Assembly: GCA_964519835.1 (NCBI GenBank)
Contig: CAZFLD010000015.1
Location: 3,471-67,470, forward strand
Source of the DNA: CAZFLD01 sp964519835
GTDB taxonomy: Bacteria; Spirochaetota; Spirochaetia; DSM-27196; CAZFLD01
Length of the DNA: 64,000 nt
Reading direction: 5' to 3'
The notes under the pieces: model-generated
The model's database searches: none
The model's input: the letters and a program-made list of their open reading frames with translations, nothing else
What the model was told of the DNA's origin: nothing
Shown here: positions 24,233-33,083 of the stretch, piece by piece
Numbering within the stretch: position 1 is the stretch's first letter
How the letters are laid out: each line of letters begins with the position of its first letter
Program-made: the position numbers and the translations under genes

Positions 24233-26584
24233 CTACGGCGAGACGGTTCCCGGAAAATACAGGTTCACGGTTTCCGCAGCCTCGCGATTCGCGTAAAGAT
24301 AGCTGTAGAACACCGCCGACACAAGAACGGTTTTAACATGCCCCCTGGTCTCGACAAACGGCATCCACTCCACAAACAAAACCGCGTCCAGATCCGCGGC
24401 CTCTCGAATCCAGCTACGAAGACGCCCCATGCCGGCGTTGTACGCGGCCGTGGCCATGGCGTAAGAACCAAATCGCTCCACGAGATCGCCGAAGTAGTGC
24501 CCTCCGATCGCCAGATTCGTGGCGGGATCCGTCAAATCCGGCAATTCGATGCGGAGGCGCCGAGCGACGTCCGCCGCTGTGGCCGGCATCAGCTGTGACA
24601 GGCCGATCGCCCCCGCCCACGACTCAACCGCCGGATCAAAGTAGCTTTCATCCCTTACGAGGCCAAAAAAGACCGACTCGTCGATCGCGTGCTCTTCGGC
24701 AACCGGCGCCAGACTCGAAACAAACGCCTGAGGATAGCGCAGTAGTGTCACCGACTTGCTGTGCCTGCTGAGGCGGTCGGTTGGGATTATGTCCGCGGTA
24801 CGCATACTCTTGGTCACGTCACCCCTGTCGGAAAGGCGCTCGGCCAACCGCAACAGTGCCGCGGGCGAAAGATTCGCGGAACGGGAAAAGGCATAGGCGG
24901 CGTCGAGCTGTGCGAAGTACAAGTAGCCGTCGAGGATACGGTCGTCCGGGTGCTCCACGCGCAAATTTGTGTCCAATCCGCTTTCGCCGGTAGCAAAATC
25001 CGTGGCTGCACCGATCGTTTGTTCGCCCGCGCCGGTCTCTTCCCGCGCGCCCACGGTTTTGTCGTCGCCGACAGCGCCTTCGTCGCCGCCGGCTCCGGTA
25101 TCCGAAGACTGCTCGCCCGCAGCTCCCTCCTCCGCGTCGGCGCTTATGGCAAGCAACTCGGGGCTTGTGCCAAGGCGGGCGGCGGCGAGTATCGCCGCGT
25201 ACGGAGCGGCCAACCCCGCCGACACGGCCGTTTTATACAGGACCGTCGCATCGCCATCCACGTGCTCGCCGCGCACCGCCTCCGCCAGCAAAAAAGCCGC
25301 TTCGGACCGCACCGCGGGAGCGCCGGAGTCGATCACGATACGCCCAACCTCCGAGAGGCTCCTCCATTCTCTCCTGTGGATTTTGGAATGAAGTAGCCGG
25401 CTTACCAAATCATCGAAGTTTTCGGGAGAGTCCGTTGCCCCGTACAAGGCGTACATGGCCGCCACGTGATCCGCGTCGGGCCGGCGCGCTACCGTATCAA
25501 ACCAGTAACGGAGCACGCGGTCTTTGTCGGCGGCGCTTGGTGCCAGGTCCCTCGCTCGCGCCAAAACCGGGGTCGCGGCGGACAACAGGCCGGCGGCACG
25601 GAGTGTCCGGCCCGCGTACTCCAGCGCGGCGAACGCCGCATCCGGCGACGCGGCCTCTACGACGTCCGCGGTCTCAATCAAAAGCTCCGCCGACTCGACA
25701 CGCCGATCGGCGCGGGCGGCCGCCACAAAGTAGTCGAACACCACGCCGGTCACGTCCCCGCGGCCCCACTCATCGCGCGAAGAAACAATTGCCTCGGCAA
25801 GCGGATCCACCGCCTCCGCCGATAATCCGTCCATGATCAAGAGCTTTGCTGTGAGCAGCCGGGATTGGTCGGGGCTGAGGACGGGTCGGCGCGGATTGAG
25901 CACGAGCAGGAGATCCGCGAACACACGGTGGACGTCCGATACGGCGGATGCCCATAGCAGGTCCCGGATCGCGGTGCCGTTTGAGGCGACGGTCGACGGG
26001 CTTCCGGCATCCTGTGAGTCCTGCTCGGTGGCCTCTTCTCGTGCCGGGCCTTGCTCGACGGACTCCGCAGCCGCCCAGTACAGGCGCCTTTTGTCTCCGT
26101 CTTCCAGCGCCGTGGCGTACTCGGCGGCGCCGCTATAGTCTCCGATCGCAAAGGCGGCCGCGGAGATGTTGCCGCGAACCTGCCGGTCATCGCCGTAAGC
26201 CTCCAGAAGCTCGTCGGCCAAGTCGAGCACGCGTGAATATTGCCGGCCCTCGATCAGGTGTTCCGTGAGCGCCCGCGCCGCGTATCGCGCATACGGTTCG
26301 GTAGCCTCGCGTAGCTGCAGCATGAGCAAGGTGCGGTACACGGAGAACAAGCCTAAGTCGGCAAACACCTCCGCCAGGTAAAGCGGTGCGCCCGGATGCA
26401 GTTGGAACACCTCCTCGGGGTCCACGTCGTCGTAGTTGATGTGCAGGAGAAAGTCGGTTCGTTTGCTTCGAATACGTTCCAGGAAGTCGTCGGGCTTGTA
26501 GTCCCAAACGAGCCCGTCATCCCCACAAGAGACGAGTGCAACGACCGAGGCCAGAACCAGACCGAAACCGAGACGGTTAATCAC
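24233..26584 (-). CDS. Soluble lytic murein transglycosylase-like lipoprotein
   Basis: 783-residue envelope enzyme that cleaves peptidoglycan glycan strands. The N terminus is a lipoprotein signal with lipobox LVSC (residues 17-20 of LVLASVVALVSCGDDG). A long alpha-helical, Ala-rich superhelical region (about 60-600) resembles the TPR-like U-domain of Slt70. The catalytic SLT domain (about 640-750) has the acid Glu in LVRDESYFDPAV, GAIGLSQLMPATAADVA and MATAAYNAGMGRL. A Gly/Ala/Glu-rich low-complexity stretch interrupts it near 500-550 (GEQSSDTGAGGDEGA). The predicted start is GTG 26584. It lies 22 bases after the Hsp70-like domain gene. Confidence 0.9.
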   Translation of the reverse strand: MINRLGFGLVLASVVALVSCGDDGLVWDYKPDDFLERIRSKRTDFLLHINYDDVDPEEVFQLHPGAPLYLAEVFADLGLFSVYRTLLMLQLREATEPYARYAARALTEHLIEGRQYSRVLDLADELLEAYGDDRQVRGNISAAAFAIGDYSGAAEYATALEDGDKRRLYWAAAESVEQGPAREEATEQDSQDAGSPSTVASNGTAIRDLLWASAVSDVHRVFADLLLVLNPRRPVLSPDQSRLLTAKLLIMDGLSAEAVDPLAEAIVSSRDEWGRGDVTGVVFDYFVAAARADRRVESAELLIETADVVEAASPDAAFAALEYAGRTLRAAGLLSAATPVLARARDLAPSAADKDRVLRYWFDTVARRPDADHVAAMYALYGATDSPENFDDLVSRLLHSKIHRREWRSLSEVGRIVIDSGAPAVRSEAAFLLAEAVRGEHVDGDATVLYKTAVSAGLAAPYAAILAAARLGTSPELLAISADAEEGAAGEQSSDTGAGGDEGAVGDDKTVGAREETGAGEQTIGAATDFATGESGLDTNLRVEHPDDRILDGYLYFAQLDAAYAFSRSANLSPAALLRLAERLSDRGDVTKSMRTADIIPTDRLSRHSKSVTLLRYPQAFVSSLAPVAEEHAIDESVFFGLVRDESYFDPAVESWAGAIGLSQLMPATAADVARRLRIELPDLTDPATNLAIGGHYFGDLVERFGSYAMATAAYNAGMGRLRSWIREAADLDAVLFVEWMPFVETRGHVKTVLVSAVFYSYLYANREAAETVNLYFPGTVSP

Positions 26585-26606
26585 GATACGAGAAAAGACC
26601 GCGTCT

Positions 26607-27350
26607 CTAGCCGATTCTATCGCCCCGCCGGATCCTCTTTTTCCGCCGGAACAATCGGCCGATCCGTGTGGGCAACAGGAAAAGCGAAACCGAGGCGGCC
26701 TCGAGAGGCGGGGCCGGTGGAGTTTGCAGCACCAGAAATACCAGGTAGGTCAGGAGACCCACAAGAGCCAGCGAGATCACCAAAAAACCGGCCATCAACA
26801 GTGGTCCCGGTCGCACCGGACCGACCGGAGCTGCTTCGTCTTCGAGCCGCTCATCCGACGCCTCGTACTCCGATTCGTCGAAATCGCCCGAGCCAATATC
26901 GTCGAAGGCCTCTTCAACCTCTTTGTCCTCGAACTGTTCTTCATCGAGCCGTTCTTCATCGAGGGCGAAGTCCGGGACCTCAAAGACCTTGTCTTCCGCC
27001 AGCGATTCCAATCCGACGGACAGGCTTTGATAGGCTCCGGACGCAGTGTCGGTGGCTGTGCTGTTCAGATTGCCGTCGGCATCTATTCCCACCGTGAGGT
27101 TGATGTCGGGCTCCCCAGACGCCGCGGGCGCGATATTTTCGACAATAAGGCTACCGATATATGGGCCGGGAGCCGTTGAATCCTCGTCCTGAGACTGGTA
27201 GAGGTCGATCTGGACGGTAGTTTGTTCATCCCGAACCGTGGTCAGGACAAGACGTTTCTGGGATACACCGGCTTCCGCCGAGAGTATGGGGTAAAAGTCG
27301 CCGTTGGCGGTTTTGATCCCGATTTGGCCTGTGCTCAAGGGGGCCTCCAT
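26607..27350 (-). CDS. Isolated Hsp70 substrate-binding beta domain on a membrane anchor
   Basis: 247 residues. Residues about 8-115 match the DnaK substrate-binding beta-sandwich: QIGIKTANGDFYPIL, VLTTVRDEQTTVQIDLYQ, YIGSLIVENIAPAASGEPDI and VGIDADGNLNSTATDTASG, to be compared with DnaK LGQFNLDGINPAPRG and FDIDADGILHVSAKDKNSG. There is no Hsp70 ATPase domain and no helical lid. Instead an acidic linker follows (about 125-190, many Glu/Asp), then one hydrophobic span (MAGFLVISLALVGLLTYLVF, about 203-222) and a basic tail (RRKKRIRRGDRIG). The N-terminal domain lacks a signal peptide. Possible role: a peptide- or client-binding membrane protein independent of ATP. It is divergent from the TPR gene. 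Confidence 0.82.
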   Translation of the reverse strand: MEAPLSTGQIGIKTANGDFYPILSAEAGVSQKRLVLTTVRDEQTTVQIDLYQSQDEDSTAPGPYIGSLIVENIAPAASGEPDINLTVGIDADGNLNSTATDTASGAYQSLSVGLESLAEDKVFEVPDFALDEERLDEEQFEDKEVEEAFDDIGSGDFDESEYEASDERLEDEAAPVGPVRPGPLLMAGFLVISLALVGLLTYLVFLVLQTPPAPPLEAASVSLFLLPTRIGRLFRRKKRIRRGDRIG

Positions 27351-27356
27351 ATTCCA

Positions 27357-27422
27357 ACTTATTTCCTTTATCGGTCCCTTGTCAACGATTTCTTGACAAG
27401 CGAATAAACGACTCCCTACTAT
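27357..27422. promoter_or_regulatory. Divergent promoter pair sharing a -35 palindrome
   Basis: The inverted repeat TTGTCAA-N7-TTGACAA (27379-27399) supplies a consensus -35 (TTGACA) to each strand. Rightward, TACTAT at 27417-27422 has 18-base spacing. Leftward, a weak -10 (about 27356-27362) has 17-18-base spacing. In both directions the expected start of transcription falls within a few bases of the start codon (27429 and 27350), with little room for a leader and no clear ribosome-binding site. Confidence 0.6.
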
Positions 27423-27428
27423 GTGTAG

Positions 27429-28781
27429 ATGCCGTTTCCCTTTCTTGTCGGCCTAATCGTCGCCGTTGTTGTTCTGACAGGTGTCGTTCTAGTTATTCTC
27501 ATCCGTCGGCGTGCCGGTGGTGAAGGCAAGATCAAGACCAAGGATCGAGACGCGATTCTACGCGAGGCTAACAAACGGCTCGCCCAGAACCCCAAGGACC
27601 CCGAGGCACTCTTGAGTCTCGCGGACTTGAATTACACCGAAGAGCAGTGGGAAAAAGCGCTAAAAACGTACTCGGTACTGCTGAACATGGTCGCCTCCAG
27701 CCCGGACATCGACCAGTTCGACATTACCCTCAAACACGGTTTGTCCGCCTTTAAGTCCAAGAACTACGAAGAAGCCTACAAAAGCCTCGTGGTGGCCCGG
27801 TCGCAACGCGGAGACGTTTTTGAAGTCAACTACAATCTCGGCGTGCTGGAGTACAAACGCAAAAACTACGAGAAAGCGCTCCAACTCCTGCGCGCTGCAT
27901 CAGAGCAACAACCGGAACATCCTGAGACCCAACGGTACCTGGGGGTCTGTAGCTATCGGCTAAAGCGATACAAAGAGGCGCTCGGATACCTGCGACCCGT
28001 AATCGATGTATTCCCGGAAGACAAAGAGATCCTCTTTATCATGGGTCAGTGCAACTTTGAGCTCGGCCAAAACGATCAGGCACTTCGTATTTTCTCGCAT
28101 CTACGACCTGATCCCGTTATCGGCCCTCATGCGGCGCTCTTGGCCGGCTCGATTCACTACAAGCAACATCAGTATGAAAACGCGCAGATGGATTTCGAGA
28201 TCGGGCTGCGTCACGAAAAGGTTAAGCCGGAAATCAAGTTGGAGTTACACTATCGCTTGGCCGGAGCATATTCAGCGGCACAAGCCATCGGAAAGGCGCT
28301 GCCGCACCTCCAAGCCATTTACGACACAAAGCCTGATTACAAAGATGTTGCCTCTCAACTTTCACGATCGCGCGAGCTACACAGTAACCAGAATCTCCAG
28401 ACCTACCTTATTGCTCCCACCTCGGAGTTTGTGAGCCTGTGTCGACGCATATCAACAAATTTCTTCAGCAGATCCCGCACGAAAATCACGGACATCAGCG
28501 TCCAAAAAAGCGAATACGCGGACGTCCTAACGGACGTTGAAACCGCAAAGTGGGAGGACACGGTACTCTTCCGCTTTGTTCGCACAACCGGAGTGGTCGG
28601 GGAGCTTTTGATCAGGGACTTTCAGTCGCGAATCAAGGACCTTCGGGCCGGCAGGGGATTTTGCATCTGCGCGGGAAAGTTCAGCGAAGAGGCTATGCGG
28701 TTTGTGGAGGCTCGGCTCATCGACTTGATCGACAAAGAAGAGCTCGCAAAGCTCCTCAAGAAAATCGAGATCAACGCCTAG
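27429..28781 (+). CDS. Membrane-anchored TPR protein with Mrr-like nuclease-fold tail
   Basis: 450 residues. One N-terminal span (FLVGLIVAVVVLTGVVLVIL, about 5-24) is followed by a basic stretch and a tandem of TPR units (about 45-340), with typical A/Y/P spacing in NPKDPEALLSLADLNYTEEQ, YNLGVLEYKRKNYEKALQLL and YLGVCSYRLKRYKEALGYL. The last about 100 residues resemble the Mrr/PD-(D/E)XK fold: VGELLIRDFQSRIKDLRAGR, GFCICAGKFSEEAMRF and IDLIDKEELAKLLKKI. The usual catalytic QxK appears as FRFVR, so it is probably inactive. A scaffold at the membrane is likely. The start ATG fits a leaderless transcript. Confidence 0.82.
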   Translation: MPFPFLVGLIVAVVVLTGVVLVILIRRRAGGEGKIKTKDRDAILREANKRLAQNPKDPEALLSLADLNYTEEQWEKALKTYSVLLNMVASSPDIDQFDITLKHGLSAFKSKNYEEAYKSLVVARSQRGDVFEVNYNLGVLEYKRKNYEKALQLLRAASEQQPEHPETQRYLGVCSYRLKRYKEALGYLRPVIDVFPEDKEILFIMGQCNFELGQNDQALRIFSHLRPDPVIGPHAALLAGSIHYKQHQYENAQMDFEIGLRHEKVKPEIKLELHYRLAGAYSAAQAIGKALPHLQAIYDTKPDYKDVASQLSRSRELHSNQNLQTYLIAPTSEFVSLCRRISTNFFSRSRTKITDISVQKSEYADVLTDVETAKWEDTVLFRFVRTTGVVGELLIRDFQSRIKDLRAGRGFCICAGKFSEEAMRFVEARLIDLIDKEELAKLLKKIEINA

Positions 28782-29364
28782 CGACCCGAAGAACTACCAG
28801 CGTCGAGTCGTGGACGGGCCCCGGTGCATCGAGGCCGTGAACCACAACGTCGCCGGTCCCCGAAATCGCGGCAGCCTCCTCCTCGGCGCGGCTTTTTTTC
28901 CCCTTCCATGCCAGGATCGAGGAAAGCGATGGATACTTGCGCACCATGGCTTTTACCAGGCCCTCGGACAGGGGGCTAAAGGCACGAAAGGTCACCACCG
29001 TTGGATCGATGGTGGCCTCCTGCCACGGTGACTGCACAACCGTCACGTTCTCCAGCCTTAATAGGCCCTTTATGGAGAGCAGGAAGCCGGCCTTTCTCGG
29101 CGAGCGCTCGACAAGAACAAACGAAACATCCGGCCGGACGACCGCCAGGGGAACGCCGGGGAAGCCGGCGCCACTTCCAATATCCGCCACCGGCCCATCC
29201 GCACGGGCGAGCTCCTCGTCCAAGTATTTCAGAGGAGCAAGGCTATCGAGCACGTGCCGGCCAACGAGATCCTCGTGGGCGCCTACCAAGTCGATACGCC
29301 GGGCCCAACGCGATAGCTCCTCCAGGTACTGCTGGAATCGCGGGAGAAGCAATCCGGGATCCAA
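28771..29364 (-). CDS. rsmG: 16S rRNA (guanine-527 N7) methyltransferase RsmG
   Basis: SAM-dependent ribosomal RNA methylase, 197 residues as annotated. The SAM motif is VADIGSGAGFPGVPLAVVRP, the VERSPRKAGFL segment is typical, and TVVTFRAFSPL follows. The TTG at 29364 is the nearest usual start, but the in-frame sequence upstream (LAQGLCSHGLDPGLL) also looks like the RsmG N terminus, so translation may begin earlier, for example at a CTG near 29400. It follows mnmG by 56 bases, the classical gidA-gidB order, and its 3' end overlaps the converging TPR gene by 11 bases. Confidence 0.92.
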   Translation of the reverse strand: MDPGLLLPRFQQYLEELSRWARRIDLVGAHEDLVGRHVLDSLAPLKYLDEELARADGPVADIGSGAGFPGVPLAVVRPDVSFVLVERSPRKAGFLLSIKGLLRLENVTVVQSPWQEATIDPTVVTFRAFSPLSEGLVKAMVRKYPSLSSILAWKGKKSRAEEEAAAISGTGDVVVHGLDAPGPVHDSTLVVLRVARR

Positions 29365-29420
29365 GCCGTGAGAGCACAGGCCCTGCGCCAGCCGGTTTTG
29401 CGTGGGATCGACCTGTGCGC

Positions 29421-31424
29421 CTATGCCGTACCCCTCACCCCGTCTATTGCCCCGGGCCGTTTGGGGGATCTCGGCTCGCGGGCCGCCGGGTCCTTCCGGG
29501 AGAGATGGATCATCAAAACGGCGATGTCCCCCTGTCGCACGCCGGAAATCCGCGACGCCTGCCCAAGGGTTCGTGGCCGAATGGAGGCGAGTTTTTCGCG
29601 GGCCTCGTTCGAGATGCCGGTCAACTTCGAGTAGTCGAGCTCCTCCGGGATCCGCTGCGCGTCGAGTTTCCGATTACGCCCAACCTGTCGCTCTTGCCGC
29701 GCGATGTAGCCTGCGTACTTCACGTCGCTTTCGATGAGTCCGATCCACTCGGAGGGCATGTCCTCGGCGAGGCCCCTCTCGTACAAGCGCAGGTGCTCGA
29801 TCCGCACGGAGGGAGTGCGGAGAAGCTCCTCGAGGGTTCGGCCCTCCACTCCGGGGTTCCGCGCCTCGGCCCCTGATACGCGACGACGTCGCAAGAGCTC
29901 CTTGACCGCCTCGATCCGCCGCGCCTTCTCCTCGAAGCGGGCAAGACGAGCATCATCATGGAGGCCAACCGCCCGGCCGTAACTAAAAAGGCGGCGGTCC
30001 GCCGTGTCCTGGCGCAGGCTCAAACGGTGCTCGGCGCGCGATGTGAACATCCGATACGGCTCCGCGGTCCCCAGCGTCACCAGGTCGTCGATCAGGACGC
30101 CGATGTACGCTTCCTCGCGACCGAGGACGATCGGTTCCTCCCCGCTCAGGCACAGACCGGCGTTGATGCCGGCAACAAGCCCCTGCCCCGCGGCCTCCTC
30201 GTAGCCGGACGTCCCGTTTGTCTGTCCGGCGACAAAAAGCCCCCGGAGCCCCTTGGCCTCCAGGCTCGGCTTGAGGCCGCGCGGATCGATGTAGTCGTAT
30301 TCCACGGCGTAGCCCGGCCGCATGATGTGCACGTTCTCGAGGCCGCAAATTGTTTTGAGGAATGCCTCCTGCACCTCTTCGGGCAAGGAGCTCGATACTC
30401 CGTTGAGATACATTTCCTCGCTGTCGAGCCCCTCGGGCTCCACAAACACCTGGTGGCGAGTGCGGTCGGGGAACTTGACCACCTTGTCTTCGATGCTCGG
30501 GCAGTACCGTGGACCCTGGCCAACGATTTGGCCCGCGTAGAGCGGCGACCGGTTGAGGTTGGCTTCGATCACGCGATGGGTATCGTTATTGGTGTAGGTG
30601 ACGTAGCACGGGCGGTCCGGGCGCCCGGCGCCCTCGTGCGTAGGGCCGGCCGCCAAACCGCTTGCACCCGCCGCCGGGCCGGCATGGTCCGCCGAAGGGC
30701 CGGCACCGTCCGTCCGACGTTCCGGAAAAAACGAAAACAACGCCCCGGGCACTTCGCCGTGCTGACGCCGCATTGCGTCGAGGTTCAGCGAGGACCGTGC
30801 GACGCGAGCCGGCGTCCCCGTCTTGAGGCGACCGATGGTAAAACCAACACGTCGGAACGCGGCCTCCAGTCCGGTCGCCGCCGGTTCCGCCAATCTTCCG
30901 CCTTTGATAGTGTACTCGCCGATAAAAATCCGCGCGTTTAGAAAGGTCCCCGTCGTGACCACCACGGCCCGCGCGCCGATCCGGCGCCCACGCTCGGTCA
31001 CAACTCCCTCGATTCGCGCACCATCGGCGGAAACAATCACGTCGCAGACCGTGTCCTGGATGAGGTGCAGTCCACGCGTTGACTCGACAATCGCCTTGGC
31101 CGCCGCCTGGTATGCGTACTTGTCCGCCTGGGCACGCGGCGCCTGAACCGCCGGGCCCCTGCCGGCGTTGAGCGTGCGGTATTGAATCCGCGTGGCGTCT
31201 ATCAGCCGCGCCATCTCGCCGCCGAGTGCGTCGATCTCACGGACCATGTGCCCCTTGGCCAATCCACCAACCGCGGGATTACACGACATCTTGCCGATTG
31301 TATCGAGGTTCATTGTGACAATCGCCGTGCTGTTGCCCGTGCGGGCAAGGGCGAGGGCCGCTTCTATGCCGGCGTGGCCCGCACCGACGACCAGCGCGTC
31401 AAAATCCCCGGATCGTACGGACAC
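29421..31424 (-). CDS. mnmG: tRNA uridine-34 5-carboxymethylaminomethyl enzyme MnmG (GidA)
   Basis: FAD-dependent half of the MnmE-MnmG complex that modifies wobble uridines, 667 residues. The dinucleotide site is VVGAGHAGIEAALALARTG (about 12-30). Other landmarks are MSCNPAVGGLAKGHMVREID, GTFLNARIFIGE, GRLKTGTPARV, PCYVTYTN and GYEEAAGQGLVAGINA. An insertion of about 30 Gly/Ala/Pro-rich residues (GPSADHAGPAAGASGLAAGP, near 248) sits between FFPERRT and PCYVTYTN. The start is GTG 31424, five bases after the protease stop. mnmE is not in the window. Confidence 0.95.
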   Translation of the reverse strand: MSVRSGDFDALVVGAGHAGIEAALALARTGNSTAIVTMNLDTIGKMSCNPAVGGLAKGHMVREIDALGGEMARLIDATRIQYRTLNAGRGPAVQAPRAQADKYAYQAAAKAIVESTRGLHLIQDTVCDVIVSADGARIEGVVTERGRRIGARAVVVTTGTFLNARIFIGEYTIKGGRLAEPAATGLEAAFRRVGFTIGRLKTGTPARVARSSLNLDAMRRQHGEVPGALFSFFPERRTDGAGPSADHAGPAAGASGLAAGPTHEGAGRPDRPCYVTYTNNDTHRVIEANLNRSPLYAGQIVGQGPRYCPSIEDKVVKFPDRTRHQVFVEPEGLDSEEMYLNGVSSSLPEEVQEAFLKTICGLENVHIMRPGYAVEYDYIDPRGLKPSLEAKGLRGLFVAGQTNGTSGYEEAAGQGLVAGINAGLCLSGEEPIVLGREEAYIGVLIDDLVTLGTAEPYRMFTSRAEHRLSLRQDTADRRLFSYGRAVGLHDDARLARFEEKARRIEAVKELLRRRRVSGAEARNPGVEGRTLEELLRTPSVRIEHLRLYERGLAEDMPSEWIGLIESDVKYAGYIARQERQVGRNRKLDAQRIPEELDYSKLTGISNEAREKLASIRPRTLGQASRISGVRQGDIAVLMIHLSRKDPAAREPRSPKRPGAIDGVRGTA

Positions 31425-31429
31425 GGCGG

Positions 31430-32962
31430 CTACTCGGGTGTGCCTGCCGGACGGGCGGAGGGAGGATCACGGACAATGCCGTATAGTTCAAACCAGGAAG
31501 CCGGGACCAGATCCACGGGATGGACAAAACCAAGCCGGCCGGCCTCGCGACCCACGATCTGCGTGGGTAGCCCTACAAGGCGCCACTCCGTGTCCACGGC
31601 GGCGCCGCCGGAGTTGCCCTCGTTAATCTCGCCGTCGGTCTTGATGATGGTACCGGCATCGGTTGCCTGATACCCGCTTACGATGCCGCGTGTGTAGGTC
31701 ACCGATACACGTGAACCGGTCCCGCCTATGCCCGGGTATCCGATAAACCCGAGGTCTGATCCGATGGGTGGAAGACCGTCCGCGGCGACCTCGAAATGAG
31801 GAAATCGGTAATCGGAAGGAATCGGTTGCCCGTACATCCCGTTTGTAATCTCGAGGAGCGCGAGGTCGCGTTCCGCGTCGTACTCCACCACCCGGGCCAA
31901 AAACAGCTCGCTGGGCGGGAGAGTGTTGTCGAGGCTGAGCGAAACCACCAAAGCCTCGTCGGCCATGCCTGACGGACCGCGAACCACATGCCAGTTTGTG
32001 AGAATGTACCCGTCCGAGCTTATGAAGCATCCCGACCCGCCGCCGGCCGCCCCGACTATCTCCACCGTGGACAAAAGCGCCCGCTCCAGCGCCGACCGGG
32101 GCACGGGCAAGTCGGGCAGATCAAGCAGGAACGAGGGCGGCGCCAGGGAGGCGCTGTAGGCAATGCCAAACGGTGTTCGTTCGTTGGACGCGATTTGGTC
32201 GATGACGGTAACGTAGTACGTGCCGCTGCGCAAATACCGCCTGCCCGCTTCCTCGGCGGAAACAACAATCCGTTCCCGCGACAGGAGACTCTGGGCGCTG
32301 TAGTCTGCCTCCCACGGAGTAACAACCGGACGGCCGTAGTTCACAAACAGGTCCAGATCGGCAGTGGTATCAAAAAGGTCCACTCGAAACGCCGGCGTCT
32401 GCTCCGGAACCTCCACCTCGTAGGTGTTTAGCATGCCGGTTTCCGGCGACAGAGCAAAGTTGTAGGCCAATCCCTCGATCAGGGGCCCCTCGCTCTTCGG
32501 CCGAATCAGCTCCATCCGAAGCCGATAGGGAATCTCGTAGATCGGTAACCCGCCGACAATCGGCTCCTTTGGCAGTTGATACAGAATCTCTACCGTGTAG
32601 GTGCCCGCCTCCAGAGACGGCTCGGTGAGTCTTGTCAGGTATATCGACTCGTTGTAGTCCTCGGACTCGCTATAAAAGAAAACCTCGCCGCGAGTATCGG
32701 TGATGTAGATGTCCAGATCTGCCGGGGACTCCTCGAGAGCGATCCTGATTCCAAAGGCGTCGTGAGGAACTTCAATCCGGTAGCTTTGTCGCGCAATGCC
32801 GGCAAGATCAAGGCTATCCGAGACCACTCGGCCGGGAACAAGGTCAAACGGTGCCTTGTCCCATGAGCCGGCGCCGTTCTGAGCAAAAAGAGGAGCTCCG
32901 AGAACCAAGAACGCGAGTAGCGAAATATGTAGAAAAAATTCCTTGAAGCGAGTAGGCAGCAT
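31430..32962 (-). CDS. Exported trypsin-like serine protease with PPC-like domains
   Basis: 510 residues. A signal peptide (HISLLAFLVLGAPLFAQ) ends near 28. Two beta-rich segments (about 35-160 and 175-285) resemble pre-peptidase C-terminal (PPC) domains, with ADLDIYITDTRGE and ADLDLFVNYG. The catalytic domain (about 300-495) has the triad His in TNWHVVRG, Asp in ERDLALLEI and Ser in GEINEGNSGGAAVD, as in DegP/HtrA-like proteases, but no PDZ domain is visible. ATG 32962 is preferred over a start 16 codons earlier because the signal peptide begins there. It precedes mnmG by five bases. Confidence 0.88.
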   Translation of the reverse strand: MLPTRFKEFFLHISLLAFLVLGAPLFAQNGAGSWDKAPFDLVPGRVVSDSLDLAGIARQSYRIEVPHDAFGIRIALEESPADLDIYITDTRGEVFFYSESEDYNESIYLTRLTEPSLEAGTYTVEILYQLPKEPIVGGLPIYEIPYRLRMELIRPKSEGPLIEGLAYNFALSPETGMLNTYEVEVPEQTPAFRVDLFDTTADLDLFVNYGRPVVTPWEADYSAQSLLSRERIVVSAEEAGRRYLRSGTYYVTVIDQIASNERTPFGIAYSASLAPPSFLLDLPDLPVPRSALERALLSTVEIVGAAGGGSGCFISSDGYILTNWHVVRGPSGMADEALVVSLSLDNTLPPSELFLARVVEYDAERDLALLEITNGMYGQPIPSDYRFPHFEVAADGLPPIGSDLGFIGYPGIGGTGSRVSVTYTRGIVSGYQATDAGTIIKTDGEINEGNSGGAAVDTEWRLVGLPTQIVGREAGRLGFVHPVDLVPASWFELYGIVRDPPSARPAGTPE

Positions 32963-33083
32963 GGCTTGCGGGGCTGAAGGGTAGCACGTTGCCTTGCAAG
33001 AATTCAACATATTGACGATTATGCATTTGCGTCGGCCGGCGCCTACACTCGGCCGGAGAATACCACCACCTTAGGAGACTGTT

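Noticed and set aside
24118..24336. Short plus-strand open frame over the 19-bp repeats
   Set aside because: The repetitive Pro/Thr translation arises from the tandem repeat and the 3' end of the transglycosylase gene.
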